Assembly: GCA_947630975.1 (NCBI GenBank)
Contig: CANRJP010000020.1
Location: forward strand, 1-33,146
Source: an uncultured Clostridia bacterium
Lineage (GTDB): Bacteria; Bacillota; Clostridia; UMGS1883
Direction: 5' to 3'
DNA length: 33,146 bases
Shown: positions 1 to 6,256 of the stretch, in pieces
How positions within the stretch are numbered: the first letter of the stretch is position 1
Layout: each line of letters opens with the position of its first letter
Translations under genes and position numbers: made by a program
Notes under the pieces: model-generated
What the model was told of the DNA's origin: nothing
The model's input: the letters and a program-made list of their open reading frames with translations, nothing else
The model's database searches: none

Positions 1-48
1 CTTCAATAAATTTTTTCTGATTTTTTGTCAAAAAGTTGTGCAAAAGTA

Positions 49-77
49 TTGACATTCCTTTTCATTTTTGATATACT
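49..77 (+). promoter_or_regulatory. Sigma-A type promoter with no obvious gene
   Basis: TTGACA at 49-54 and TATACT at 72-77 are separated by exactly 17 bases. Transcription would start near 84. No convincing reading frame follows for more than 400 bases, so the promoter may serve a small RNA or be left over from a lost gene. Confidence 0.6.
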
Positions 78-150
78 GAGGTTAAATAAGTTATAAAACC
101 GTTTAAAATGACGTTTTACAACTGTCACAAAGTTATCAGCTTTATGGTGG

Positions 151-197
151 TACGAAAAAACAGTCCGCTAGCGACATAGCTAACGGGCTGTTTCGTA
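151..197 (-). terminator. Hairpin terminator, strongest on the minus strand
   Basis: The arms around 157-171 and 178-193 pair as AACAG/CTGTT, CCG/CGG and TAGC/GCTA, with a six-base loop. Read on the minus strand, the stem is followed by a run of six T (complement of 155-160), which is canonical for Rho-independent termination. On the plus strand the T run is short. The minus-strand gene it would terminate is not visible nearby. Confidence 0.55.
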
Positions 198-510
198 TTA
201 AAGTATTATCCTTAGTATGATGACATTTTTCAACAGTGATTGAAATGAGCCCCAAATAGCATTTGAAGCGATAAAGGTTGACATTGTTAGGTTAATATGT
301 TTTATGGTGCTGATAGGCTTTATCATTGGCATTGTCAGCGGTAACAAAGGCGTTTCATTCTTAAAGAAACCTACACACTGAGGACGAAAATATCGGAGCT
401 GTTGGAGCCATATAACATACCATGCAATTTGAGAATAGATAAACAGTAGGCCGGAACTACATTAAGAATAGATATTATTGCGGGACTATGTAAAAAAAAT
501 ATGAAAATAC
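198..510. other. Intergenic stretch without a supported gene
   Basis: No credible gene is seen. A short open frame ends at 381; from ATG at 304 it would give 25 residues, hydrophobic first and basic at the end. It has no ribosome site, and the frame is open upstream to about 248, so it looks more like a gene remnant than a real small protein. Confidence 0.35.
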
Positions 511-539
511 TTGAACATTCGAAAACTTTATGATATAAT
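511..539 (+). promoter_or_regulatory. Promoter of the Rpn-type nuclease gene
   Basis: TTGAAC at 511-516 and TATAAT at 534-539 have a 17-base spacer. The predicted start lies about 18 bases upstream of the TTG start codon at 565, and an AAGGGTGGTG ribosome site lies between them. Confidence 0.7.
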
Positions 540-564
540 CAAAATGAAAGGGTGGTGATCCGCG

Positions 565-1569
565 TTGAGCAATGTTGACGCGCTTTCCAAGAGATATATG
601 TCCCACAACGAAATATTTGCCGATGCCTTTAACTTCCTGATTTACGGCGGCGAGCAGGTCATAAAGCCCGAACAGCTCAGTCCGTTGGATACCACAGAGA
701 TAGAAATCCCCTACGGCTCGGACGGTTCGGGTCAGACAGTGCAACGTTTCCGGGATGTGATAAAAAGCGTTACGGCGATGACCGATGACAGAGCCGCATA
801 TCTTGTTTTGGGGATTGAGGCCCAAACCGATATCCACTATGCCATGCCGGTAAGGAATATGCTGTATGACGCCTTGGAGTACAGCAGGCAGGTCAAGGAG
901 CTTGCCGCAAAACATCGCCGTGAAGGCAACAGGGGCACGCAGGCGGAGTTTTTGTCTGGTATTCACAGGGATGACAGACTTATTCCGGTCGTGACTTTAG
1001 TTGTATATTTTGGCTCCGATCAATGGGATGGGCCGAGAAGCCTCATAGATATGACGGAGATACCGGATGAAAGGCTCGGTAAATTTGTGGAGGATTACCG
1101 GCTGCATCTCATAGTACCGGCGGAGCTAAGTGAGGAAGATTTTGAGAAGCTCAAGAGTGAGCTGAGCGAGGTTATGAAGTATATCCAATATTCCACCAGC
1201 AAGGATAAGATTTCAGCGCTTATTGAGAATGATGAGAGCTTTACACACATAAGCCGGGACGCGGCGGTTTTACTGAATGAATGTACAAAATCAGATTTAG
1301 TTATTGATGAATCGAAGGAGGTCATAGATATGTGTCAGGCTATAAAGGATATGAGGAAAGAAAGTATGGAAGAAGGCGAGGCGAAAGGTAGAGCTGAAGG
1401 TAGAGCCGAAGGCCGAGCTGAAGGTGAAGCAAAAGGCAGAGCGGAAGGCCTTTTTACCGCAATTAAAGCTATGATGGAAAACTTCCATGCTACGGCTGAA
1501 CAGGCTATGGACGCACTTAGAATACCCGAAAACGAAAGGGCGTCATACTTGCAGCGGCTACAGGCGTAA
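565..1569 (+). CDS. Rpn-family PD-(D/E)XK nuclease / putative transposase-like protein
   Basis: This 334-residue protein resembles the Rpn (YhgA-like, recombination-promoting) nucleases, which are found in many copies in gut bacteria. The N-terminal half holds a PD-(D/E)XK-type core: RFRDVIK with Asp64, then LGIEAQ with Glu85 and Gln87, the usual D...ExQ arrangement. The region to about residue 155 (LIPVVTLVVYFG) fits the conserved part of the family. Near the C-terminus (about 268-295) there is a run of GRAEG/GEAKG units, common in this family and probably a charged helix. The start is TTG at 565, chosen because AAAGGGTGGTG lies just upstream and because MSHNEIFADAF is close to the N-terminus, as expected. 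The gene has its own promoter and seems to stand alone. In related proteins the nuclease promotes RecA-independent recombination; here that is inferred. Confidence 0.75.
   Translation: MSNVDALSKRYMSHNEIFADAFNFLIYGGEQVIKPEQLSPLDTTEIEIPYGSDGSGQTVQRFRDVIKSVTAMTDDRAAYLVLGIEAQTDIHYAMPVRNMLYDALEYSRQVKELAAKHRREGNRGTQAEFLSGIHRDDRLIPVVTLVVYFGSDQWDGPRSLIDMTEIPDERLGKFVEDYRLHLIVPAELSEEDFEKLKSELSEVMKYIQYSTSKDKISALIENDESFTHISRDAAVLLNECTKSDLVIDESKEVIDMCQAIKDMRKESMEEGEAKGRAEGRAEGRAEGEAKGRAEGLFTAIKAMMENFHATAEQAMDALRIPENERASYLQRLQA
1369..1449 (+). repeat. Short in-frame tandem repeat coding for GRAEG units
   Basis: A degenerate 12-base unit of the form GGN-MGN-GCN-GAR is repeated about six times inside the Rpn-type gene. 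It codes for alternating GRAEG and GEAKG. The copies differ at third positions, so the repeat is old or kept by selection on the protein. Confidence 0.7.
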
Positions 1570-1722
1570 TTATATTTACTTTGCAAAAAGCGGAGCGGCC
1601 CACATTAGGCTACTTTGCTTTTTCGAATTATTGAACGAGTATATGTCCGCCACAAAACATTCTTCGATATCTGTTGGGCGTAATCAAGACGGTTAATTTG
1701 CTAATTGCAAAACAAAAAGATA

Positions 1723-1776
1723 TTGACAAGCCGAATTTTTTCGGCTATAATTGAATTATAATAAAAATCAGCCGAA
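1723..1776 (+). promoter_or_regulatory. Consensus promoter with inverted repeats (possible operator) before the ATPase gene
   Basis: TTGACA (1723-1728) and TATAAT (1746-1751) are a perfect consensus pair with a 17-base spacer. Inside the spacer lies the inverted repeat GCCGAA-TTTT-TTCGGC (1730-1745). A second match to the same arm, AGCCGAA at 1770-1776, pairs with TTCGGCT at 1740-1746 and so brackets the -10 box. Such symmetry suggests a repressor site; the repressor is unknown. Confidence 0.65.
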
Positions 1777-1792
1777 AGTTCAGGTGATCAAT

Positions 1793-3022
1793 ATGAATTA
1801 TATCAAGCGCCACATGGAAGATCAAATATTAAAGCTCAGCAAGTCTTATTCCGCTATACTTCTGACAGGGCCGCGTCAGGCGGGCAAGACTACAATGCTG
1901 CGTTCTCTTGCGGAAAAAGAGAACATCGGGCGCAGATATGTGACATTGGACGATTTGAACACACGAGCCATTGCCAAAAACGACCCCGCACTCTTTTTGC
2001 AGCTTCACAAGCCGCCGGTGCTGATCGATGAGGTTCAGTACGCGCCGGAACTGTTCACCTATATAAAAATTTACATTGACGAGCATCACAATCCGGGCGA
2101 TTTTTGGATGACAGGTTCCCAAATATTCCGGCTGATGCGAGGCGTACAGGAATCATTGGCCGGCCGTGTGGCCCTGCTTCATATGTCGCCGCTGTCCCAG
2201 CGTGAGATAATCGGTGTTCCCGGAATACCGTTCACAACTGATTTTGAGAACTTGCTTGCCGAACAGGACAAAATCGAGCCGCTCACCGCATCGCAGTTGT
2301 TTGAAAGAATATGGGAAGGCTGTATGCCCGGCATTGTAAGCGGACAGTTTAACGACAGGAACGTTTTCTACTCTTCCTATCTCTCTACCTATATCGAGCG
2401 TGACGTGCGTGAACTTTCAGGGAATATTGACGCGCTGAAGTTCCACCAATTTGTTACGGCTGTTGCGGCCCGGGCTTCTCAGCTGCTAAACTACAACGCC
2501 CTTGCGGAGGACGCCGATATTGACATTCAGACTTCAAAGGCTTGGATAAATATTCTTGAAACGCTGGGAATAATTTTTCTCCTCCACCCTTACTCCAACA
2601 ATGTGCTGAAACGCACAATCAAAACGCCCAAGGTGTATTTTTACGACACCGGGCTTGTGTGCTACCTGACCAAATGGTCTTCTCCTGAAGTGGCCGAAAG
2701 CGGAGCCATGAGCGGGGCTTTGCTGGAAAATTTCACTGTATCGGAGATAGTTAAGGGTTATCAGAACGCCGGTCTGGAGCCGTATCTGTATTTTTACCGT
2801 GATCGCGACTCAAAAGAAATAGACGTAGTAATGGAAGGCGACGGAAAACTTTGCCCTTTGGAGATAAAAAAGACCGCCACGCCCGACAAGCGCTTTACCC
2901 GAGTTTTCAATGTGATAAATAAATCACCGCTGAAGCTTGGCACCGGGGCAGTGCTGTGCATGGCCGAGCAACTAGGAGCCTTTGACAAAGATAATTTGAT
3001 AGTGCCGATATGGATGATATGA
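1793..3022 (+). CDS. AAA-type ATPase with DUF4143 C-terminal domain
   Basis: This 409-residue protein belongs to the large AAA_14/DUF4143 family of bacterial ATPases of unknown function. The Walker A motif GPRQAGKT is at residues 26-33, Walker B VLIDEVQ is near 76-82, and a sensor-like WMTGSQ is at 105-110. The DUF4143 region begins near 200 (YLSTYIERDVREL). The end has EIDVV followed by CPLEIKK, a nuclease-like EID...ExK pattern usual in this family. An upstream TTG at 1751 overlaps the -10 box and is unlikely to be used, so ATG at 1793, preceded by CAGGTGATC, is preferred. The ATGA at 3019-3022 overlaps a possible 37-codon frame. Members are common and multicopy in gut Clostridia and Bacteroidetes; their substrate is not known. 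Confidence 0.85.
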   Translation: MNYIKRHMEDQILKLSKSYSAILLTGPRQAGKTTMLRSLAEKENIGRRYVTLDDLNTRAIAKNDPALFLQLHKPPVLIDEVQYAPELFTYIKIYIDEHHNPGDFWMTGSQIFRLMRGVQESLAGRVALLHMSPLSQREIIGVPGIPFTTDFENLLAEQDKIEPLTASQLFERIWEGCMPGIVSGQFNDRNVFYSSYLSTYIERDVRELSGNIDALKFHQFVTAVAARASQLLNYNALAEDADIDIQTSKAWINILETLGIIFLLHPYSNNVLKRTIKTPKVYFYDTGLVCYLTKWSSPEVAESGAMSGALLENFTVSEIVKGYQNAGLEPYLYFYRDRDSKEIDVVMEGDGKLCPLEIKKTATPDKRFTRVFNVINKSPLKLGTGAVLCMAEQLGAFDKDNLIVPIWMI

Positions 3023-3132
3023 ACGTATGCAGATTTATCAACAGTGTAGTATTTTTTCTGACAAATCCTATAAGACCCACAGTAAAACGCCTCTTGATCT
3101 CCTTTGACGAAAAGTATAAGACCACCCTTTAG
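3019..3132 (+). CDS. Possible 37-residue protein coupled to the ATPase gene
   Basis: The ATG at 3019 overlaps the ATPase stop as ATGA, an arrangement typical of translational coupling. The frame runs 37 codons to TAG at 3132. The product has a hydrophobic middle (VVFFL) and a basic C-terminal half. No separate strong ribosome site is seen and no family is recognised, so it may be chance or the remnant of a longer gene. Confidence 0.25.
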   Translation: MNVCRFINSVVFFLTNPIRPTVKRLLISFDEKYKTTL

Positions 3133-3202
3133 ACGAACTGTGCCGGGTTTTTGATTGTCCGGTTTTCTATGCCTTTACTTGAAAAATGCGTATATAAAAG
3201 CA

Positions 3203-3243
3203 TTGACAAATTAGGTAAAGTGTAATATAATAAAATTAGCTAA
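3203..3243 (+). promoter_or_regulatory. Consensus promoter and palindrome before the toxin-antitoxin pair
   Basis: TTGACA (3203-3208) and TATAAT (3226-3231) have a 17-base spacer, a perfect consensus promoter. Immediately downstream lies the palindrome TTAGCTAA (3236-3243), covering the expected transcription start. Phd-type antitoxins bind such sites to repress their own operon, so this is a likely operator. Confidence 0.7.
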
Positions 3244-3262
3244 TGTTATGGAGGTGTAATTT

Positions 3263-3496
3263 ATGACTACCGCAACAGCGACAGAGGTTCAGAACAATTT
3301 TGGGAAGTATCTTCAGCTTGTGCAAACCGGCGAGGAGGTTATCATTCTTCGTAACGGCAAAGAAATGGCACGGCTGATCTCACGCGACAAGAGCGTTTCA
3401 TTTCTGACTGATTCTCTCATTGGCGTATTAAAAAAAGATTATGACGACAAGGCCATGACAGCGGAAAGGATGGCAAGACATGAAAGCGCTGATTGA
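3263..3496 (+). CDS. Phd/YefM-type antitoxin
   Basis: This 77-residue protein begins MTTATATEVQNNFGKYLQLV and continues with EEVIILRNGKEMARLI. That is the usual shape of the Phd/YefM antitoxin fold: a DNA-binding N-terminal half and a variable C-terminal tail that wraps the toxin. A strong GGAGGTG ribosome site precedes the ATG. The gene overlaps the PIN toxin by 17 bases, which couples their translation with the antitoxin made first. It should neutralise the PIN protein and repress the pair through the palindrome at 3236-3243; both roles are inferred from the family. Confidence 0.85.
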   Translation: MTTATATEVQNNFGKYLQLVQTGEEVIILRNGKEMARLISRDKSVSFLTDSLIGVLKKDYDDKAMTAERMARHESAD

Positions 3497-3887
3497 CACT
3501 AACCTCATTCTTGATGTTTTGTGCAAGAGAGCAGGTTTTTATGAGGACTCGGCAAAGATAATGAAATACTGCGAAATATGTAGGATTTCCGGCGTTATCT
3601 CGGCTTTATCTATACCTAATATCGTTTATATAATGCGAAAAGAACTTGACACTCAAAAAGCAAGGGATATTATCGAAAAATTGCAGCTCATTTTTACCGT
3701 GGCCGATTTAAAGGCTGACGATATCAAAAAAGCTTTGTCAATGAACTTTAAAGATTTTGAGGACGCTCTTCAAAGCGCATGTGCTTCAAGGATAAAGGCC
3801 GACTATATTGTAACAAGGAATATACGGGACTTTTCCGGGAGCGGAGTCGCGGCCATAAAACCTTCTGAGCTTTTGGAACGAATATAA
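3480..3887 (+). CDS. PIN-domain ribonuclease toxin (VapC-like)
   Basis: This 135-residue protein has the PIN nuclease signature. The N-terminus is MKALIDTNLILDVL with Asp6. A DFEDALQ block follows, with Asp92 and Asp95, and then IVTRNIRDFSGS with Asp117. The usual internal glutamate is replaced by the PNIVYIM segment around residues 46-52, as I recall for this DFEDALQ subfamily. The start codon lies inside the antitoxin gene, with AAGGA nine bases before it. VapC-like toxins cut specific RNAs, often tRNA, when the antitoxin is degraded; the target here is unknown. The overlap with a Phd-type antitoxin supports a type II toxin-antitoxin pair. Confidence 0.85.
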   Translation: MKALIDTNLILDVLCKRAGFYEDSAKIMKYCEICRISGVISALSIPNIVYIMRKELDTQKARDIIEKLQLIFTVADLKADDIKKALSMNFKDFEDALQSACASRIKADYIVTRNIRDFSGSGVAAIKPSELLERI

Positions 3888-3914
3888 AATTTGATGTAAA
3901 TTTTAAGTTGCCTA

Positions 3915-3952
3915 CTTTACTTTTTGAATAATATGTGGTATAATAAGTAAAG
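3915..3952 (+). promoter_or_regulatory. Fic gene promoter enclosed by an 8-bp inverted repeat
   Basis: The -35 is TTTACT (3916-3921) and the -10 is TATAAT (3939-3944), with a 17-base spacer and an extended TGG before the -10. The promoter is bracketed by the perfect inverted repeat CTTTACTT (3915-3922) and AAGTAAAG (3945-3952). The Fic protein has its own helix-turn-helix domain and could bind here to control itself (inference). Confidence 0.6.
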
Positions 3953-3969
3953 GAAAGAAGGTGCTCACC

Positions 3970-4881
3970 ATGATTTCTTACACAGAACTGACAGAAAAGC
4001 TGAAAGAGAAAGGCCTGACTAAGACCTCTCTAACCACAGAGCTTGGCATTTCTTCACGCACCGTCGCAAAGATAGGACGCGGGGAAAAAGTTGCCGACCG
4101 TGTGCTTGAAAAGATTGCCGCATTCCTTGGCTGTTCTAAAGACGAGCTGTGCCGGACTGTCTCCGACAACGCTTTATTACAGATTCTTCGGGATGAAAAA
4201 AGCATCCGTATGCCGGGCGGTCTGTATCATGAGCTTCAGGTGCGCATGACCTATAACTCTAATCACATTGAGGGCAGCAGGCTGAGCGAGGACCAGACAA
4301 GGCTGATTTTTGAGACTAAAACCGTAGATACCGGAGAGGGTATTCCCGTTGACGACATTATCGAAACTGCCAACCATTTCCGTGCGATCGACTATGTTAT
4401 TGATATGGCGGAAGAACCTCTCAACGAAAATATAATCAAACAGCTACACCTTATTTTAAAGACAGGGACAAGCGACTCGGCGCTCCCGTGGTTTGCCGTG
4501 GGAGATTACAAAAGAAGGCCCAATATGGTCGGCGGACGCGAGACCGCAAAGCCGGCAGAGGTACCCTTGCAAATAAAGAACTTGCTTTCGTGGTACGAAG
4601 GTCTTAATGCCGTGACGATTGACGATATAATCCGTTTTCACTATGAGTTTGAGCGCATCCACCCATTTCAGGACGGCAACGGTCGTGTCGGGAGACTGAT
4701 CGCCTTGAAAGAGTGCCTGCGCCATGGCATTGTTCCGTTCATTATAGAGGACACCAAAAAGATGTTCTATTACCGTGGCCTTTCCGAATGGGAACATGAA
4801 AAGGGCTATCTTACGGACACCTGCCTTGACGGTCAGGACACTTTTAGAAAACTGATGGCTATGTTTGATTTTCAAGTGTGA
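3970..4881 (+). CDS. Fic family protein with N-terminal helix-turn-helix domain
   Basis: This 303-residue protein joins a Xre-like helix-turn-helix domain (residues 1-62, ending GCSKDEL) to a Fic domain. The active-site loop HPFQDGNGRVGR is at 231-242 and keeps the catalytic histidine and the GNGR anion hole. An inhibitory helix motif of the form SxxxEG lies before the core (SNHIEG, residues 97-102), as in self-inhibited class II Fic proteins. Fic enzymes usually transfer AMP from ATP to a protein side chain; the target is unknown. ATG at 3970 is preferred because AGAAGG lies seven bases upstream, though GTG at 3961 is in frame. The gene stands alone after the toxin-antitoxin pair. The DNA-binding domain and the inverted repeat at its promoter suggest autoregulation. 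Confidence 0.85.
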   Translation: MISYTELTEKLKEKGLTKTSLTTELGISSRTVAKIGRGEKVADRVLEKIAAFLGCSKDELCRTVSDNALLQILRDEKSIRMPGGLYHELQVRMTYNSNHIEGSRLSEDQTRLIFETKTVDTGEGIPVDDIIETANHFRAIDYVIDMAEEPLNENIIKQLHLILKTGTSDSALPWFAVGDYKRRPNMVGGRETAKPAEVPLQIKNLLSWYEGLNAVTIDDIIRFHYEFERIHPFQDGNGRVGRLIALKECLRHGIVPFIIEDTKKMFYYRGLSEWEHEKGYLTDTCLDGQDTFRKLMAMFDFQV

Positions 4882-5155
4882 AAAACTAAACCGAACCATT
4901 TCCCCTCGAAATCAACCATTTTTAAAAAGATGTCAAAGTCCCGATTTCCCGCACCACCATGGGCTTTTCCGGCATCTTTTTGATTTGATAATTTCGGTGA
5001 AGTCCTGAGGCATGTTACTGATTTGAAGGATTGCAAGAGGTACTATTGATAACACCGTTCAAAAACAACAGCCCGCCTCGAATGACGGGTGCCCGTAAGA
5101 AAGTTTTGAAGCCAAAATTATAATTACGGCATCTGTCAGGCTGGATTGGGCAAAC
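4882..5155. other. Intergenic stretch after the Fic gene
   Basis: No gene is supported. A long-range inverted repeat, AAAAAGATG (4924-4932) with CATCTTTTT (4973-4981), could form a hairpin with a 40-base loop and a T run, a weak terminator for the Fic gene. The rest shows nothing recognisable. Confidence 0.35.
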
Positions 5156-5201
5156 AAAAAGCACGAAGTATGGGGAGCAATTCCTGCACTTCGTGCTTTT
5201 T
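5156..5201. terminator. Strong bidirectional terminator
   Basis: A perfect 14-bp stem, AAAAAGCACGAAGT (5156-5169) with its complement (5188-5201), closes an 18-base loop, with A and T runs at the two feet. It lies a few bases beyond the stop codon of the minus-strand gene ending at 5206 and can also stop plus-strand transcripts from the Fic side. Confidence 0.85.
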
Positions 5202-5205
5202 TTGG

Positions 5206-5568
5206 TTATTTGTCTATACCTTTGTCCTTGTCTTGTTGTTTTTTCCATTCCTCAAATTCACGACGATTTTCTTCATGGGAATAAAATTCCTCAATGTCAG
5301 GGAGAATTTGTCTGGCAAAACTCTCAATAGCATGTTTTGGCGGAAAGTAATGCTCCATGTTATATTTGCAAAGCGTTTTTTCACTTTCCATGTCAACTAC
5401 TACTGTTCCATAGCCATCTAAGACTTTTTGCCGCTCTGTCTCTGACATTTTTTCAAATATCTGCCGCTGAAATTCGCTCATTTTTTCCGGCGAAACCGGT
5501 TTGGATTTCTTCAAGTCTGTCTCAAGGAATATCACCATAGTTCCTTGCGGATTCTTTTGCCGTTTCAT
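5206..5568 (-). CDS. Unrecognised 120-residue protein
   Basis: I do not recognise this family. The product is highly charged. It has a short beta-rich start (TMVIFLETDL), a helical middle (MSEFQRQIFEKMSETERQKVL), a second strand pair (GTVVVDMES), then PPKHAIESFARQILP and a long acidic-basic helix at the end (REFEEWKKQQDKDK). There is no signal peptide or membrane segment. The start at 5568 is chosen because AAGAAGGA lies about ten bases upstream; ATG at 5592 is an alternative. It overlaps the end of the gene at 5522-5860 by 47 bases, so the two are probably translated as a pair, and it ends just before a strong terminator. Its position after a broken gene next to the CRISPR array suggests a former defence or mobile operon (inference). 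Confidence 0.55.
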   Translation of the reverse strand: MKRQKNPQGTMVIFLETDLKKSKPVSPEKMSEFQRQIFEKMSETERQKVLDGYGTVVVDMESEKTLCKYNMEHYFPPKHAIESFARQILPDIEEFYSHEENRREFEEWKKQQDKDKGIDK

Positions 5569-5860
5569 CAGTTTCACATCCTTCTTCTTCATATTGCGAA
5601 CGATAAAGAGTGATATAGTCGGTGACAAGGTGTGGATAGCGACAATAAGCATAGCGACACAGCTTTTTGAAAAGCTCCAGAAAACGGACATCCCCACAGA
5701 AATCAAGCAACTGATCTAAAAGATGCTCAATCTGTTGTTCACTCGGTTGTGAGCTTTGAATCATAGAATCGACATCATCCCTATAAAGTCGATATACACT
5801 GTCGTGGATTATTTGTACCTTGTCCACGATGTCAGCAAAATTCTTATCTGCTTCGCTCAT
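5522..5860 (-). CDS. Unrecognised 112-residue helical protein
   Basis: I do not recognise this family. The product looks all-helical and soluble: DKNFADIVDKVQIIHDSVYRLY, then SEQQIEHLLDQLLDFCG and LELFKKLCRYAYCRYPHLVTDYI, ending in an acidic tail. A GTGAGG ribosome-site-like sequence lies about nine bases before the ATG at 5860. It begins 29 bases after the stop of a gene fragment on the same strand and overlaps the next gene by 47 bases, so the three probably formed one operon. The rest of that operon upstream has been lost where the CRISPR trailer begins. Confidence 0.55.
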   Translation of the reverse strand: MSEADKNFADIVDKVQIIHDSVYRLYRDDVDSMIQSSQPSEQQIEHLLDQLLDFCGDVRFLELFKKLCRYAYCRYPHLVTDYITLYRSQYEEEGCETDETAKESARNYGDIP

Positions 5861-5888
5861 GCGTTCGGCCTCACGCTTTCAAAAAGAT

Positions 5889-6047
5889 TTATGCTTCCCG
5901 CAAACTCTTATAAATCTCCTCTGTGAAAATCCCCAGCACCTGCTTCTTAACATCATCGTTGCTGAGCAGCATGGAAAAGAAATCCTGATTCTGCGAAAGA
6001 CCCTCGATTAGCGCATCGTCGATGTCGTCAAAATAGGAAAACTCAAA
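5889..6047 (-). pseudogene. 3' remnant of a larger gene, possibly a restriction helicase subunit
   Basis: The minus strand keeps 52 codons with no usable start, blocked upstream by TAA and TGA at 6048-6053. The peptide contains FFDDIDDALIEGLSQNQDFF-like text (beginning EFSYFDDIDDAL) and ends GIFTEEIYKSLREA. It reads like a true protein C-terminus and weakly recalls the end of type I restriction HsdR subunits; that assignment is from memory and uncertain. The break lies within 20 bases of the last CRISPR repeat, so a deletion or rearrangement probably removed the rest of the gene. Confidence 0.4.
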
Positions 6048-6065
6048 TTATCACGATACAGTTAA

Positions 6066-6165
6066 ATTTCAACTCACACGCCCCGCGAGGGGCGCGGCGG
6101 GGCGATGTTCAGTGATCGGATATGGAATGATAATTTCAACTCACACGCCCCGCGAGGGGCGCGGC
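6066..6165 (-). CRISPR. Leader-distal end of the type I-C array (2 repeats)
   Basis: Two identical 33-bp repeats (6066-6098 and 6133-6165) flank one 34-bp spacer. On the plus strand the repeat begins ATTTCAACTCACACGCCCC and ends GAGGGGCGCGGC, so the crRNA strand is the minus strand and each unit ends GTTGAAAT, as in type I-C. These are the oldest repeats. They are cut off from the rest by the IS element at 6169-7497. The terminal repeat is not degenerate, which is unusual for the trailer end. Confidence 0.95.
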
Positions 6166-6168
6166 CTG
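6164..6168. repeat. Left copy of the IS target-site duplication (GCCTG)
   Basis: GCCTG at 6164-6168 is repeated at 7498-7502, on the other side of the IS element. The five bases span the last two bases of a CRISPR repeat and the first three of the following spacer. Confidence 0.75.
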
Positions 6169-6203
6169 TGTTTAGTGTGATAACATAGTTTACAGATTGT
6201 ACA

Positions 6204-6232
6204 GGGACATGGTTTACAACTTATGATATAAT
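6204..6232 (+). promoter_or_regulatory. Probable transposase promoter within the left IS end
   Basis: GGGACA (6204-6209) and TATAAT (6227-6232) have a 17-base spacer and a TGA extension before the -10. The inner transposase-binding repeat lies inside this promoter, so the transposase could repress its own gene. Confidence 0.5.
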
Positions 6233-6256
6233 ATGGCGTACAAGGAGATGAATTGT

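Noticed and set aside
304-381. A 25-residue hydrophobic peptide that might be a type I toxin
   Set aside because: No ribosome site, no antisense RNA promoter seen, and the frame stays open upstream of the ATG, which suggests a gene remnant.
475-966. A 163-codon minus-strand frame over the start of the Rpn-type gene
   Set aside because: It covers the promoter and catalytic core codons of a recognised nuclease and shows no homology signal.
5569-5706. N-terminal extension of the gene at 5206-5568, which would give a membrane-like start
   Set aside because: The extension is antisense-free but overlaps the preceding gene by a further 138 bases and has no ribosome site, whereas the start at 5568 has AAGAAGGA upstream.
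5889-6047. Firm identification of the fragment as the HsdR C-terminus
   Set aside because: The resemblance is from memory over about 50 residues; without a search it can only be suggested.
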